From Haliea sp. (lineage in GTDB: Bacteria; Pseudomonadota; Gammaproteobacteria; Pseudomonadales; Halieaceae): DNA of 34,683 bases. The stretch lies in contig PKDD01000110.1 of assembly GCA_002862465.1 (NCBI GenBank), forward strand, positions 1 through 34,683, in the 5' to 3' direction. Shown piece by piece: positions 15,393-25,385 of the stretch. The notes beneath the pieces are model-generated. The model made no database searches. It was not told where the DNA came from and worked only from the letters and a program-made list of their open reading frames with translations. A program made the position numbers and the translations under genes. Every line of letters begins with the position of its first letter. Positions within the stretch are counted from its first letter, which is position 1.

Positions 15393-16001
15393 CTAGATAT
15401 CGATACCGCCGAAGGACATAAAGCCCATCGCCATCAGACCAGCGGTAATAAAAGTGATTCCCAGCCCCTGCAGACCATCCGGTACATCAGAATATTTTAG
15501 CTTTTCGCGAATACCCGCCAGTGCAATGACGGCGAGTGCCCACCCGAGCCCTGACCCAACGCCAAAGACAACACTTTCCGCAAATCCGTAATCCCGCTCT
15601 ACCATAAATAACGCAGCACCCAAGATCGCACAGTTAACTGTGATCAATGGTAAAAAAACGCCCAATGCGTTATAAAGTGCCGGCATAAATTTATCGAGGA
15701 ACATTTCCATTATTTGCACGATAGCGGCAATCACGCCGATATAAGACAACAGACCCAAGAAGCTCAGGTCCATATCAGGCAGGCCGGCCCAAGCTAACGC
15801 CCCATCGGCCAGCAAGTAATGGTAAATCAAATTATTAACCGGCACGGTTATTGCTAAAACTACCGTCACAGCAATGCCCAAACCTATTGCCGCTTGCACT
15901 TTTTTAGAGATTGCTAAAAAAGTACACATACCAAGAAAAAAGGCGAGCGCCATATTTTCTATGAATATAGAGCGAACGAATAGGCTTAGCAGGGCTTCCA
16001 T
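15393..16001 (-). CDS. nqrE: Na+-translocating NADH:quinone reductase subunit E
   Basis: Polytopic inner-membrane subunit (202 residues, about six helices) that with NqrD forms the Na+ pathway and holds an intramembrane iron-sulfur centre. The expected cysteines are Cys26 (FLGMCTFLA) and Cys124 (TVNCAILG). The ATG overlaps the nqrD stop by one base (TAATG), suggesting coupling that would favour equal amounts of the two subunits. Confidence 0.97.
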   Translation of the reverse strand: MEALLSLFVRSIFIENMALAFFLGMCTFLAISKKVQAAIGLGIAVTVVLAITVPVNNLIYHYLLADGALAWAGLPDMDLSFLGLLSYIGVIAAIVQIMEMFLDKFMPALYNALGVFLPLITVNCAILGAALFMVERDYGFAESVVFGVGSGLGWALAVIALAGIREKLKYSDVPDGLQGLGITFITAGLMAMGFMSFGGIDI

Positions 16002-16663
16002 TATGTGCCCTCCTTCACCGTTGCATGACTCGCTAGTTTAAATTCGGTTGCTTCCACCTGGTCCTTTCGCACACTGCGCAGCACCCAGATAAAACCACCG
16101 ATCAGAAAAAACGCACTGGGTGGCAATAGCAGCAGCCCATTTGGAACATACCATCCGCCATCGGTGACAAGCGGCAAAACCTCGAAGCCCATCAACTTGC
16201 CAGAACCTAATACTTCACGCACGAACGCTACGGAAATCAAGACAACGCTGTACCCGAGACCGTTTCCTAAACCGTCGACAAAACTCGCCATGGGTGGGTT
16301 TTTCATCGCGAACGCCTCGGCGCGCCCCATGACGATGCAGTTAGTGATGATAAGTCCGACAAACACAGAGAGTTGCTTACTAATACCAAAGGCATAGGCC
16401 TTAAGGAATTGATCTACCACAATCACCAGCGAGGCTATAATGACCATCTGAACGATAATGCGTATGCTACTTGGAATGTGTGCTCGGATGATCGAAATAA
16501 ACATGCCTGAGAATGCAGTGACCAGGGTCAACGCAACGCACATCACCAACGTCACTTTCATTGACGATGTGACGGCTAACGCAGAGCAAACACCAAGAAT
16601 TTGTAAAGCGATTGGATTATTTTTAAAGATTGGGCCGGTCAGCGTCTCTTTGATAGCTTGCAT
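16001..16663 (-). CDS. nqrD: Na+-translocating NADH:quinone reductase subunit D
   Basis: Polytopic inner-membrane subunit (220 residues, about six helices), the inverted partner of NqrE. Cys26 (LGVCSALAV) and Cys109 ([15 protein letters not shown]) are the expected ligands of the NqrD/NqrE iron centre. It starts with ATG two bases after the nqrC stop. Length and the [10 protein letters not shown] block are typical of the family. Confidence 0.97.
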   Translation of the reverse strand: MQAIKETLTGPIFKNNPIALQILGVCSALAVTSSMKVTLVMCVALTLVTAFSGMFISIIRAHIPSSIRIIVQMVIIASLVIVVDQFLKAYAFGISKQLSVFVGLIITNCIVMGRAEAFAMKNPPMASFVDGLGNGLGYSVVLISVAFVREVLGSGKLMGFEVLPLVTDGGWYVPNGLLLLPPSAFFLIGGFIWVLRSVRKDQVEATEFKLASHATVKEGT

Positions 16664-16665
16664 GA

Positions 16666-17451
16666 TCAGGCATCCCCTGCTTGGAGGTTGAGAAGGAAGG
16701 GCTCGAAGCCGTTTTCGCCCAACCAGAAATGCACAAGATTAGTGACTCCCTTACTAGTCAGAGTGGCGCCGGCGAGTCCGTCGACTTCCCACGGCGCACT
16801 GACAGAAGCAGGGTTAACGGCGCCTTTGACTAGCTCAATCTCTACTTCACCGTCCCGATATACCTGTTTACCCGACCAAAGCGCTTTCCAACGCGGGTTA
16901 TCAACCTCCCCACCAAGACCGGGCGTTTCTCCGTGCTCGTAAAAGCCCAAGCCCGCTATCGTATTGTTATCAGACTCCAAAGCTATGAAACCATAGAGTG
17001 TAGACCAGAGACCATAACCACGAATCGGCAAAATAACTTTTTCAATGGCGCCTCGTGGATTCTGAACAAGGTAAACAACGGCATACTGCTCGCGACGCGA
17101 AATCTTAGCGAGATCTTCTTTTGTGGTAAGGGCCTCAGATAAATCAGGATCTTTAGCCGCTTTACGTTGATCATATCTGGCAACGTCTACCGCACCATCT
17201 GCAAACTTACCCGTATTCAGGTCGACAACTCGCGTATTGATATCCGCAAACTGCGCATTGATATCCTCTTCGCTCGCAGCCGCCGCCAGCATGCCCGCAG
17301 CAGCAAGAATATTACGCTTACGATCTAGCGTTTTGTTAACTTCCTGAATAGGTTTAAGAATCACCACGGCAGCAGACACAATCACTGAACAGACTATGCA
17401 GAGCGCGAGTGCTACTACCAATGTTTTTGAGGTGCTGTCGTTACCCGACAC
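16666..17451 (-). CDS. nqrC: Na+-translocating NADH:quinone reductase subunit C
   Basis: NqrC has one N-terminal membrane anchor (about residues 9-32) and a periplasmic FMN-binding domain carrying covalent FMN on threonine. The attachment motif reads [10 protein letters not shown], with the acceptor Thr near residue 230; the more familiar form is S/T-G-A-T, so Ala replaces Ser/Thr at the first position. [20 protein letters not shown] is a further family block. The start is GTG at 17451, with a perfect GGAGG 8 bases upstream, and [11 protein letters not shown] aligns with other NqrC. The protein has 261 residues and its gene overlaps nqrB by 11 bases. Confidence 0.96.
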   Translation of the reverse strand: MSGNDSTSKTLVVALALCIVCSVIVSAAVVILKPIQEVNKTLDRKRNILAAAGMLAAAASEEDINAQFADINTRVVDLNTGKFADGAVDVARYDQRKAAKDPDLSEALTTKEDLAKISRREQYAVVYLVQNPRGAIEKVILPIRGYGLWSTLYGFIALESDNNTIAGLGFYEHGETPGLGGEVDNPRWKALWSGKQVYRDGEVEIELVKGAVNPASVSAPWEVDGLAGATLTSKGVTNLVHFWLGENGFEPFLLNLQAGDA

Positions 17452-18637
17452 GAGCAACCCTCCGTTTAATATTGGCCTGCACCACAAAATGATCTATCAG
17501 CGGCGCAAACAGGTTAGAAAACAGAATTGCAAGCATAATCCCCTCTGGGAACGCTGGATTGACGACACGTATTAACACCGTCATAACGCCAATCAATACC
17601 CCGTAGGCCCACTTACCACTGTCTGTCATGGCGCCAGAGACGGGTTCGGTTGCCATAAAAACCATTCCAAAAGCAAAGCCACCTGTCACCAAGTGCCAGT
17701 ACCAGGGCGTCGCAAACGCAGGATTAGTATCAGATCCAATCGCATTCAATAAACCAGAGAACACCACCATTCCCAGAAATACGCCGAGTATAATTCTATA
17801 AGAGGCAATGCGGGTAATCAGCAACAAAACCATTCCAAGCGATATGGCCAAAGTAGAAGTTTCACCTATGGAACCGGGTATGGCGCCGACAAAAGCCTGT
17901 GTCCAAGTCCACTGCTGCTGCAGCATCTCGATACCACCGGACGCGATGAGTGCTAACGGTGTTGCAGCGGTAACACCATCCACTGCAACCCACACCGCAT
18001 CACCTGACAGTTGAACCGGATAAGCGAAGTAAAGGAATGCCCGGCCAGCTAAGGCAGGATTGAGGAAGTTTTTTCCAGTTCCACCAAAAATCTCTTTCGC
18101 GACCACCACACCAAAACTGATGCCAAGCGCCACTTGCCAGAGCGGTACATCCGGAGGACAAATTAGCGCGAACAGAACTGAAGTAACAAAAAAACCTTCA
18201 TTAACTTCGTGTCCGCGCTTTATAGCGAACAGGAATTCCCAGCTAATCCCAACCAAAAACGTAACTACATAGATGGGCACAAAAAATAACGCTCCGTACC
18301 AAATACAATTCCAGATACTACTGCCATCATAACCACCAAACATATCGACCAGAGAGCCGCGCCAACCCTCTAGCACAAATCCGCTGGGCATAAACTCCAT
18401 AGCCTGAAATCCAACGTTGTACATGCCATAAAACATAGCAGGAAACGTGGCCAGCCATACCGTGATCATAATTCGCTTAAGGTCGATACCATCGCGGACA
18501 TGCGCGGTCGACTTGGTAACAGAGTTAGGCGCATATAAAAAAGTATCAAACACCTCGAACACAGCAAACCACTTTTGCAGACGACCCCCTTCTTGAAAAT
18601 GGGTCTCCATGTTGTCCAGCATTCGTCTCAGTCCCAC
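17441..18637 (-). CDS. nqrB: Na+-translocating NADH:quinone reductase subunit B
   Basis: Polytopic inner-membrane subunit (398 residues) that carries covalent FMN and riboflavin and forms part of the quinone and Na+ route. The N-terminus, [14 protein letters not shown], is as in Vibrio NqrB. The FMN site reads [10 protein letters not shown] with acceptor Thr226, where the common form is S/T-G-A-T, so Ala replaces Gly. Other family blocks are [28 protein letters not shown] and [12 protein letters not shown]-like text. The GTG start has a strong AAGGAGG 8 bases upstream and lies two bases after the nqrA stop. Confidence 0.97.
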   Translation of the reverse strand: MGLRRMLDNMETHFQEGGRLQKWFAVFEVFDTFLYAPNSVTKSTAHVRDGIDLKRIMITVWLATFPAMFYGMYNVGFQAMEFMPSGFVLEGWRGSLVDMFGGYDGSSIWNCIWYGALFFVPIYVVTFLVGISWEFLFAIKRGHEVNEGFFVTSVLFALICPPDVPLWQVALGISFGVVVAKEIFGGTGKNFLNPALAGRAFLYFAYPVQLSGDAVWVAVDGVTAATPLALIASGGIEMLQQQWTWTQAFVGAIPGSIGETSTLAISLGMVLLLITRIASYRIILGVFLGMVVFSGLLNAIGSDTNPAFATPWYWHLVTGGFAFGMVFMATEPVSGAMTDSGKWAYGVLIGVMTVLIRVVNPAFPEGIMLAILFSNLFAPLIDHFVVQANIKRRVARVG

Positions 18638-18639
18638 GT

Positions 18640-19977
18640 TTACCCCTCCTTCTCGATACGTGTCAGGTTATCCCGCAGGATGGGGCCGTACTCATACTTG
18701 CCGGCGCAAACATAACTGCACAAGGCCAGATCTTCTTCTTCCAACTCTAAACAACCCAGCGCCTGAGCCATCTCCGTATCGCCGACGATTAACGCGCGAA
18801 GGAGTTGGGTGGGCAAAATATCAAGCGGCATAACTTTTTCATAACTGCCCACCGGAACCATTGCACGGTCGCTACCGTGTGTATTGGTAGTCATAGCAAA
18901 TCGCTTAGAACCAAAAAAGCTCGTCACGTAAATGCCCAGATTCGAATGCTTTTCAAAACCCGGCGAGGCCCAACCCATAAATTCTCTCTCGCGCCCCTCC
19001 AACAAGACGGCAACTTGATTATGATAGCGCCCCAAGTAGGAAGAACCAGCATGCACTGCGCGTCCGCCAAGGACAGAACCTGATATAATCCGGTTGTCAC
19101 CATTTTTTAACTGGCCTGCACACAGCGCGCGCAGGTCTGCGCCTAGACGAGTGCGCAGCAAACGAGGGCTTTCTACCTGTGGCCCGCATAGTGCAATGAC
19201 CCGCTCTGCAAAAACACGTCCATCGAGAAAAAGGCGCCCTATGGCGATGACATCTTGATACCCAATAGTCCAAACCGTTTTAGTCGCACCTACCGCTTGC
19301 AGATAGTGCACATGGGTTCCAGCTAAGCCCGCCGGATGTGGCCCCTCAAACTCAGCAACCTCTATATTAGGTGCAGTGCCCTCTGGGATTTGGGCTCCAG
19401 CAGCCTTGCACACATATAATTTGCCCGCAGTTAGCGCAGCGAGGAGATCTTGACCTAACCGAAAAGCCTCAGCTTGCTGATTGATCACCAATGTGGGCTC
19501 TGCTGCCATTGGATGAGAGTCCATGGCGGTTACAAAAATGGCCGCGGCCTCCGACTCTGGTGATGGTACTTTGCTGTAGGGCCGGGTGCGCAAAGCGGTC
19601 CACTGTCCACTGAGAACCAACTGACTGCGAATAGCATCTGGCTCCGGCAAATCGTGCGCAGAGCAAGTCTGAAATATCTCTGCATCGTCGCCATCAACAT
19701 CAATGACCACAGACTGGAGTACCCTCTTGGCACCGCGATTAATAGCTGACACCGTGCCTGCAGCCGGCGAGGTATAGCAGACGCCCTCAGTCTTCTTATC
19801 AGTAAATAACAACTGTCCGAGCTTGACGCGATCACCTTCCTGCACCGCCATAGTTGGCTTCATTCCGACATAGTCGAAGCCGACCAGAGCTGCGGCTCTC
19901 GCCAAGGGCGCATCTTCGATGACTTGCCGGGGGGCCCCCAGAATAGGAATGTCCAGGCCCCGTTTAATGTTGATCAT
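18640..19977 (-). CDS. nqrA: Na+-translocating NADH:quinone reductase subunit A
   Basis: Peripheral cytoplasmic subunit (445 residues) at the quinone end of the pump. It starts [16 protein letters not shown] and includes [47 protein letters not shown] and a C-terminal [16 protein letters not shown], all typical of NqrA and the related RnfC. ATG at 19977 has AGGCGG 5-6 bases upstream. As first gene of nqrABCDEF it follows a 276-base leader region with a promoter candidate and two inverted repeats. Confidence 0.97.
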   Translation of the reverse strand: MINIKRGLDIPILGAPRQVIEDAPLARAAALVGFDYVGMKPTMAVQEGDRVKLGQLLFTDKKTEGVCYTSPAAGTVSAINRGAKRVLQSVVIDVDGDDAEIFQTCSAHDLPEPDAIRSQLVLSGQWTALRTRPYSKVPSPESEAAAIFVTAMDSHPMAAEPTLVINQQAEAFRLGQDLLAALTAGKLYVCKAAGAQIPEGTAPNIEVAEFEGPHPAGLAGTHVHYLQAVGATKTVWTIGYQDVIAIGRLFLDGRVFAERVIALCGPQVESPRLLRTRLGADLRALCAGQLKNGDNRIISGSVLGGRAVHAGSSYLGRYHNQVAVLLEGREREFMGWASPGFEKHSNLGIYVTSFFGSKRFAMTTNTHGSDRAMVPVGSYEKVMPLDILPTQLLRALIVGDTEMAQALGCLELEEEDLALCSYVCAGKYEYGPILRDNLTRIEKEG

Positions 19978-20022
19978 GCGATCCGCCTACAGCGTCCAAA
20001 AATGTAATTTCCTTCACAACAC

Positions 20023-20040
20023 CTCGGAGAATTTTCCGAG
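20023..20040. repeat. Palindromic element in the nqrA leader
   Basis: CTCGGA (20023-20028) and TCCGAG (20035-20040) form a 6-bp inverted repeat. Inner bases extend it to a near-perfect 18-base palindrome with a single G/T pair. It lies about 45-60 bases before the nqrA ATG and downstream of the promoter candidate, so it could be a leader hairpin or a protein-binding site. No known consensus is recognised. Confidence 0.4.
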
Positions 20041-20125
20041 CAAAGCGGCAGATAACATTAACCACTGCCACTGCACCTTAGGCCACCATCGCGCTGGCCT
20101 TGCACACGCAATCTTGGCCGCGCGC

Positions 20126-20176
20126 ATTATAGCGGAATGGCCACACAAAACACCACAAGACCGAGGTGTTTGTGTG
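20126..20176 (-). promoter_or_regulatory. Candidate nqr promoter with overlapping inverted repeat
   Basis: A perfect -10 hexamer TATAAT is present on the minus strand at 20131-20126. The region where a -35 would lie (about 20148-20154) has no good TTGACA match but is occupied by one arm of an imperfect inverted repeat: CACACAAAACACC at 20142-20154 and GGTGTTTGTGTG at 20165-20176, with one bulged A. A poor -35 covered by a dyad is the usual look of an activator- or repressor-controlled promoter. The predicted leader to nqrA is about 140 bases. The repeat lacks a U-run on the minus strand, so it is not a good terminator for the preceding GAPDH gene. Confidence 0.45.
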
Positions 20177-20253
20177 ATTTTGCGTTAAAATTAAACGTCA
20201 GAGCGCCACAGAGCAAAAACATGGCGGAATAACCGGCAAATATTGCTAGTGTC

Positions 20254-21726
20254 TTAGGCCTTTTGCGGGTACACGGCGTAATTGATCCCAGCCATCTGTT
20301 CCAATATTCGCTGGACCTGACAGCTATAGCCGAACTCGTTGTCGTACCACAAATAGAGCACAGCATGCTTGCCATTAACGATAGTGGCCTTGGCATCAAA
20401 AATACACGCATGCCTAGAACCAACAAAATCGCTGGAGACGACTTCAGGCGAGGCAGAATAATCAATCTGCTGATGCAGCGGAGAATGCAGCGCCTGATTG
20501 CGCATAAACTCATTCACTTGATCAGTCGTTGTCTCACGAGCAAGCGTCAAATTAAGAATTGCCATGGAAACATTGGGCGTGGGAACCCGAATAGCATTTC
20601 CAGTCAGTTTTCCCGCCAGTTGCGGCAGCACTTTACCGACCGCCACTGCCGCGCCCGTCTCCGTGATGACCATGTTGAGTGGCGCACTGCGACCGCGACG
20701 CGACGCATCATGGTAATTATCGATCAAATTTTGATCATTGGTGTAAGCATGTACCGTCTCGACATGCCCGGCAACAATACCGAACTCGTCGTCCATCGCT
20801 TTCAAAGGGGGCACTATTGCGTTGGTCGTGCAGGACGCAGCGGAAATAATGCTGTCAGATGAGTCGATCATCTCGCTGTTGATACCCGCCACAATATTCT
20901 TGAGTTTGCCTTTTCCCGGGGCGGTCAAAATAACTTTGCTTACGCCTTTGCTTTCCAAATGCCTCGAAAGTCCGGCTTCGTCGCGCCATACCCCCGTGTT
21001 ATCAATAATAATCGCGTTATCGATGCCATATTTGTTATAATTGATAGCATCCGGGGCGTCCGAATAAATAACCTTGATCTCATTACCATTGGCAACAAAC
21101 GACTGGCGCTCTTCGTCTACACGTATCGTGCCTTCAAAAGGCCCATGCACTGAATCACGGCGAAGCAGGCTTGCACGCTTTTCAAGATCGTTGGGTGCTT
21201 TACCCTTACGCACCACAATGGCGCGTAATCGCAGACAATCGCCGCCGTCGGTCTTATCGATCAAAATACGGGCAAGCAGACGACCAATGCGGCCAAACCC
21301 ATATAGCACAACGTCTTGCGGCTCGGTCAGCGGCTTACCGGTGGAACCTACTAACGACTCTAACTCCCGATCTATGTACTGCTCCAGACTCAGCCCTTCA
21401 GCCGTATCCTGTAAAGAATAGCCGACCGCTAACCGCCCGACATCGATATGTGCCGGACCTAAATCAAGCTGGCTTAGTCGATTAAACACGGGAAAGGTCT
21501 CTTTCTCAGACAACTCATTTCCCGCGACCTGGCGCACATAACGGTGGTCTTTCATTATTTGATAAACCGATCGATTGACCAGTGGTTTGCCGTAGATATA
21601 ACACTTGACGTTTTTTTCGCGGGATAGCTGCCCCACCAGAGGGATCATACCTTCCGCCAGTGCCTCACGCTGCTTCCAATCTTTGAAGTAGTCGTCAGGA
21701 CGCGCACGCTTGGGTTTGTTCGACAT
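20254..21726 (-). CDS. Glyceraldehyde-3-phosphate dehydrogenase with N-terminal extension (GapB type)
   Basis: NAD(P)-dependent GAPDH interconverts glyceraldehyde-3-phosphate and 1,3-bisphosphoglycerate. The protein is 490 residues against about 335 in classical GAPDH. The extra part is residues 1 to about 135 (MSNKPKRARPDDYFKDWKQ onward). The Rossmann motif YGFGRIGR is at 142-149 and the catalytic cysteine is Cys299 in SAASCTTNAIVPP; VHAYTNDQ and WYDNEFGYS follow. Extended GAPDHs of this kind occur beside nqr and mfd in Pseudomonas. ATG at 21726 has AAAGG 6-7 bases upstream; an ATG at 21762 is less likely. A gluconeogenic role is plausible by analogy only. Confidence 0.92.
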   Translation of the reverse strand: MSNKPKRARPDDYFKDWKQREALAEGMIPLVGQLSREKNVKCYIYGKPLVNRSVYQIMKDHRYVRQVAGNELSEKETFPVFNRLSQLDLGPAHIDVGRLAVGYSLQDTAEGLSLEQYIDRELESLVGSTGKPLTEPQDVVLYGFGRIGRLLARILIDKTDGGDCLRLRAIVVRKGKAPNDLEKRASLLRRDSVHGPFEGTIRVDEERQSFVANGNEIKVIYSDAPDAINYNKYGIDNAIIIDNTGVWRDEAGLSRHLESKGVSKVILTAPGKGKLKNIVAGINSEMIDSSDSIISAASCTTNAIVPPLKAMDDEFGIVAGHVETVHAYTNDQNLIDNYHDASRRGRSAPLNMVITETGAAVAVGKVLPQLAGKLTGNAIRVPTPNVSMAILNLTLARETTTDQVNEFMRNQALHSPLHQQIDYSASPEVVSSDFVGSRHACIFDAKATIVNGKHAVLYLWYDNEFGYSCQVQRILEQMAGINYAVYPQKA

Positions 21727-21764
21727 CTTATACCTTTGATTTTCAAGCTGAATTTGGGGCATGT

Positions 21765-21793
21765 ATTATCGTCCGAGGGGTAATATGGCGCAA
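21765..21793 (-). promoter_or_regulatory. Weak candidate promoter for the GAPDH gene
   Basis: On the minus strand TTGCGC (21793-21788) and GATAAT (21770-21765) are 17 bases apart. The -10 is a 5 of 6 match and the -35 is poor. It lies about 40 bases before the preferred ATG within the divergent region shared with mfd. On the other strand, TTTACG (21810-21815) and TATGAT (21834-21839), 18 bases apart, are an equally weak candidate for mfd. Confidence 0.3.
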
Positions 21794-21914
21794 GTCGATA
21801 TGCGTCATATTTACGGACTCTGCAGACTAGCCCTATGATGTCCGATAACACCTCCGCTATACTTAGATACTTTGACACTCAGCATGACCCCACCGCACAA
21901 GCGACTGACACTTT

Positions 21915-24900
21915 ATGTTCACCAATTTGGTTGAAAAAACACCGTGGCCCCAAAAACGTGGCTCGCGGTCCGCACTAGGGCCATTTAGCGGCTGTGCCGA
22001 CGCACGTTGCATTGCAGAGCTCGCTATTGCCGCACGCCTGCTGGTGGTCGTCACGTCAGATACCAGCTCCGCGCTCGCGTTGGAACGTGAACTGCCCTTT
22101 TTCCTCAATGGTCCCTGCGAAATTCTGGCTTTCCCAGACTGGGAAACACTCCCTTACGACAATTTTTCACCTCACCAGGATATCATCTCGGAGCGCCTTA
22201 ACACGCTTTATCAGTTGCCTAGTCTGACCGAGGGCATCATGATTGTGCCAGTGCCAACGTTGATGCACCGGCTAGCGCCAACTGAATATATCCTAGGCGC
22301 AAGCCTCGTGCTAAAAGCCGGACAAACGTTAGATGCTCCAGCCTTCCGGCACAATCTCCAGCGCAACGGCTACATTAACGTTGATACCGTCTACGAACAT
22401 GGAGAATTCGCCTTCCGCGGCTCGTTGCTGGATGTCTACCCAATGGGAGCTGAACTGCCATTTCGTATCGACCTACTTGACGACGAGATTGATTCACTGC
22501 GCACCTTCGATCCTGAAACCCAGCGCACCGTCCATAAGGTAGATAGCATAAACCTCCTTCCCGCCCGTGAATACCCGCTGGAGCCCTCGGCAGTTCGTCG
22601 CTTCCAGATGAATTGGTACGACAGTTTCGAGGTTGACCACGACCTCTGTCCTACCTATGTAGACGTGAGCTCGGGGCGCAGCCCCGGCGGCTGCGAATAC
22701 TACTTACCGCTTTTTTTTGAACAGTGCGCTAGTCTTTTTGACTACTTTCCGGCCAACACTGCAATCATCACAACTGGGGACCATCATGGCGCAGCGCAGC
22801 ATTTTTGGAATGAAGTAGGCATTCGATTTGAAGAATATGGTGTAGACCCCCGGCGACCGCTGTTACCACCGCAGCGATGCTTCACTCCTGTCGAAGAACT
22901 GTATGAACAGTTTAAGCGGTTTCCTGTGCTGGAATTGCGACACAATCCAGACGCATCAGTGCATCAAACAACGGCAGTCCAACCACCCCCTGATCTGTCC
23001 GGTAATCATCACGGCGAGTCCCCCACCTCCAATCTGGCAAGCTTTCTTGAACAGCATGCAGGCCCAGTCCTGCTGTGCGCTGAATCCGCGGGGCGGCGAG
23101 AGGTATTGCTGGAGTCTCTGCGTGAGCTGCAACTAGAACCGTCGGCAGTTGAAGATTGGCAGTGTTTCATTAACTCAGGTTTAAACTTTGCTATTGCCAC
23201 TGCCCCGCTTGACCGTGGGCTATATTTTGGCCCCGGCCACCCCACCCTTGTGTGTGAGGCGCAGTTATTCGGCAATCGGGTTGCGCAACGTCGACGCCGT
23301 AAAAAAAGTGACGAAAGCCTTCAGGCCAACGCATTTAAAGCGCTGAACGAACTGCGCGAGGGCGTTGCTGTTGTGCACCTGGAACACGGCGTTGGTCGTT
23401 ACGTCGGCTTGCAAAAACTGTCGGTGGATGAGCAAGAGTTTGAGTTTTTAGCGCTGGAGTACGCTGAGGGTGCACGGCTGTATGTGCCCGTTGCATCACT
23501 GCATCTCATTAGCCGTTACTCTGGCTCAGACCCCGAAACCGCGCCTCTCCACAAATTGGGCTCTGACCAATGGGAAAAAGCACGTCGTAAAGCCAGTGAA
23601 AAGGTCAACGATGTCGCAGCACAATTGCTCGAAGTGTATGCCCGTCGCGAAGCCCGCGAGGGCTATATTTTTGAATCCGAGGATCAGGCCTATGCAATGT
23701 TTTGTAACGCCTTCCCGTTTGAGGAAACCCCCGATCAAGAAGCGACTATTCGTGCTGTTTTAGAGGATATGTACAGTTCTCGAGCCATGGATCGACTCGT
23801 CTGTGGCGACGTCGGTTTTGGCAAAACGGAAGTCGCATTGCGCGCAGCCTTCGTAGCAACCAACAATCAAAAGCAGGTTGCCATATTAGTTCCCACGACA
23901 TTATTAGCCCAGCAACACTTCAGTACCTTCAGTGATCGCTTTGCCGAGTGGCCAATAACGGTAGAGGTCGTATCGCGGTTTAAATCTGCCAAGGAAGTGG
24001 CAGATGTCATGCGTAGGGCTACCTCCGGCGACATCGATATTCTAATAGGCACTCACAAGTTGCTGCAGAAAGATTTCCGCTTTAACGATCTTGGACTTCT
24101 CATTATCGACGAGGAGCACCGCTTCGGCGTGAAGCAGAAGGAAGTGATCAAGGCTTTGCGTTCAGAAGTCGACATCCTGACTCTGACCGCAACACCGATA
24201 CCGCGAACACTCAATATGGCGCTGGGCGGAATGCGAGATCTATCTATTATTGCAAGTCCGCCGGCCCGGCGGCTGTCGATCAAAACATTCGTACGGGAGC
24301 ACAATATCGCATTGATCAAGGAGGCAGTGCTGCGGGAGACATTGCGCGGCGGGCAGGTCTACTACCTCCATAATGAGGTAAAAACGATAGAAGAAACCGC
24401 ACGCAAACTGCGCGAGTTGCTTCCAGACATTAGTGTTGCTGTCGCCCATGGCCAAATGCCCGAAACCCAACTGGAACAGACGATGTCGAGTTTTTATCAC
24501 CGACACCACCATGTGCTTCTGTGCACCACGATTATTGAAACGGGTATCGATATACCCAACGCCAACACCATTATTATTGATCGTGCTGACAAGTTAGGCC
24601 TAGCTCAATTACATCAGTTACGCGGACGAGTTGGTCGATCTCACCATCAGGCTTATGCCTACCTCCTCACTCCCCCGCGCTCCGCGATCACCAAAGATGC
24701 TGGCAAGCGATTGGAGGCAATTGAGGCCGCCGGAGACTTAGGGGCGGGCTACTTGCTGGCTACCCAAGACCTTGAGATTCGCGGTGCTGGCGAACTGCTT
24801 GGTGATGAACAGAGTGGTCAAATTCACAGCGTTGGCTTCTCCATGTATATGGACATGCTGCAAAGAGCGGTGGAATCCCTTAAACGTGGTGAGATACCCG

Positions 24901-25385
24901 ATGTTGATGCGCCGCTCGACCAAGGCACAGAGGTAAACCTGCATGCATCTGCGTTAATTCCCGATGACTATTTGCCAGATGTCAACGGGCGGCTCATTTT
25001 GTACAAACGGATTGCAGCGGCCTCTAGCGAGTCCGCACTGCGGAACCTACAAGTCGAAATGATTGACCGATTCGGTTTGTTGCCTGCGCCCGTCAACAAT
25101 CTGTTTCAAGTATCCAAGTTGCGGCTCAAAGCGCAGGATCTTGGCATCAGAGCTATTGAAGCAGGGCCTGACGGTGGTAGTATCGATTTCAAAGTGACAA
25201 CGCCTGTGGACCCTATGAGCTTGGTCAAGCTGGTCCAATCAGACCCCCGCTCTTTTAAGCTAGCAGGAGCCACTAGGCTGCGTTTCGAACACCATTTATC
25301 TAACATAGACGAGCGTCAACGTTACCTTGAGCAGTTGATGGAAACCTTTATGATGGAACCCAACAAGAGCGTCGGCGATGCCTAA
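21915..25385 (+). CDS. mfd: Transcription-repair coupling factor Mfd
   Basis: Mfd is a DNA translocase that removes stalled RNA polymerase at lesions and recruits UvrA. The 1156 residues show the expected order: a UvrB-like N-terminal module (WETLPYDNFSPHQDIISERL, HGEFAFRGSLLDVYPMG), an RNA polymerase-interacting CarD-like domain from about 478 (LREGVAVVHLEHGVGRY), a RecG-like motor with Walker A GDVGFGKTEVA (about 631) and DEEHRFG (about 732), motif TATPIPRTLNMA, helicase C domain with ETGIDIPNANTIIID and QLRGRVGRS, and a C-terminal TRCF domain. ATG at 21915 has no clear ribosome site. The gene overlaps csiV by 8 bases. Confidence 0.97.
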   Translation: MFTNLVEKTPWPQKRGSRSALGPFSGCADARCIAELAIAARLLVVVTSDTSSALALERELPFFLNGPCEILAFPDWETLPYDNFSPHQDIISERLNTLYQLPSLTEGIMIVPVPTLMHRLAPTEYILGASLVLKAGQTLDAPAFRHNLQRNGYINVDTVYEHGEFAFRGSLLDVYPMGAELPFRIDLLDDEIDSLRTFDPETQRTVHKVDSINLLPAREYPLEPSAVRRFQMNWYDSFEVDHDLCPTYVDVSSGRSPGGCEYYLPLFFEQCASLFDYFPANTAIITTGDHHGAAQHFWNEVGIRFEEYGVDPRRPLLPPQRCFTPVEELYEQFKRFPVLELRHNPDASVHQTTAVQPPPDLSGNHHGESPTSNLASFLEQHAGPVLLCAESAGRREVLLESLRELQLEPSAVEDWQCFINSGLNFAIATAPLDRGLYFGPGHPTLVCEAQLFGNRVAQRRRRKKSDESLQANAFKALNELREGVAVVHLEHGVGRYVGLQKLSVDEQEFEFLALEYAEGARLYVPVASLHLISRYSGSDPETAPLHKLGSDQWEKARRKASEKVNDVAAQLLEVYARREAREGYIFESEDQAYAMFCNAFPFEETPDQEATIRAVLEDMYSSRAMDRLVCGDVGFGKTEVALRAAFVATNNQKQVAILVPTTLLAQQHFSTFSDRFAEWPITVEVVSRFKSAKEVADVMRRATSGDIDILIGTHKLLQKDFRFNDLGLLIIDEEHRFGVKQKEVIKALRSEVDILTLTATPIPRTLNMALGGMRDLSIIASPPARRLSIKTFVREHNIALIKEAVLRETLRGGQVYYLHNEVKTIEETARKLRELLPDISVAVAHGQMPETQLEQTMSSFYHRHHHVLLCTTIIETGIDIPNANTIIIDRADKLGLAQLHQLRGRVGRSHHQAYAYLLTPPRSAITKDAGKRLEAIEAAGDLGAGYLLATQDLEIRGAGELLGDEQSGQIHSVGFSMYMDMLQRAVESLKRGEIPDVDAPLDQGTEVNLHASALIPDDYLPDVNGRLILYKRIAAASSESALRNLQVEMIDRFGLLPAPVNNLFQVSKLRLKAQDLGIRAIEAGPDGGSIDFKVTTPVDPMSLVKLVQSDPRSFKLAGATRLRFEHHLSNIDERQRYLEQLMETFMMEPNKSVGDA

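Noticed and set aside
20142-20176. Inverted repeat as terminator of the GAPDH gene
   Set aside because: On the minus strand the right arm is followed by GG and mixed sequence, without a U-run. A role at the nqr promoter fits better.
20263-20862. Plus-strand open frame of 199 codons
   Set aside because: It lies antisense within the GAPDH gene and has no ribosome site or family resemblance.
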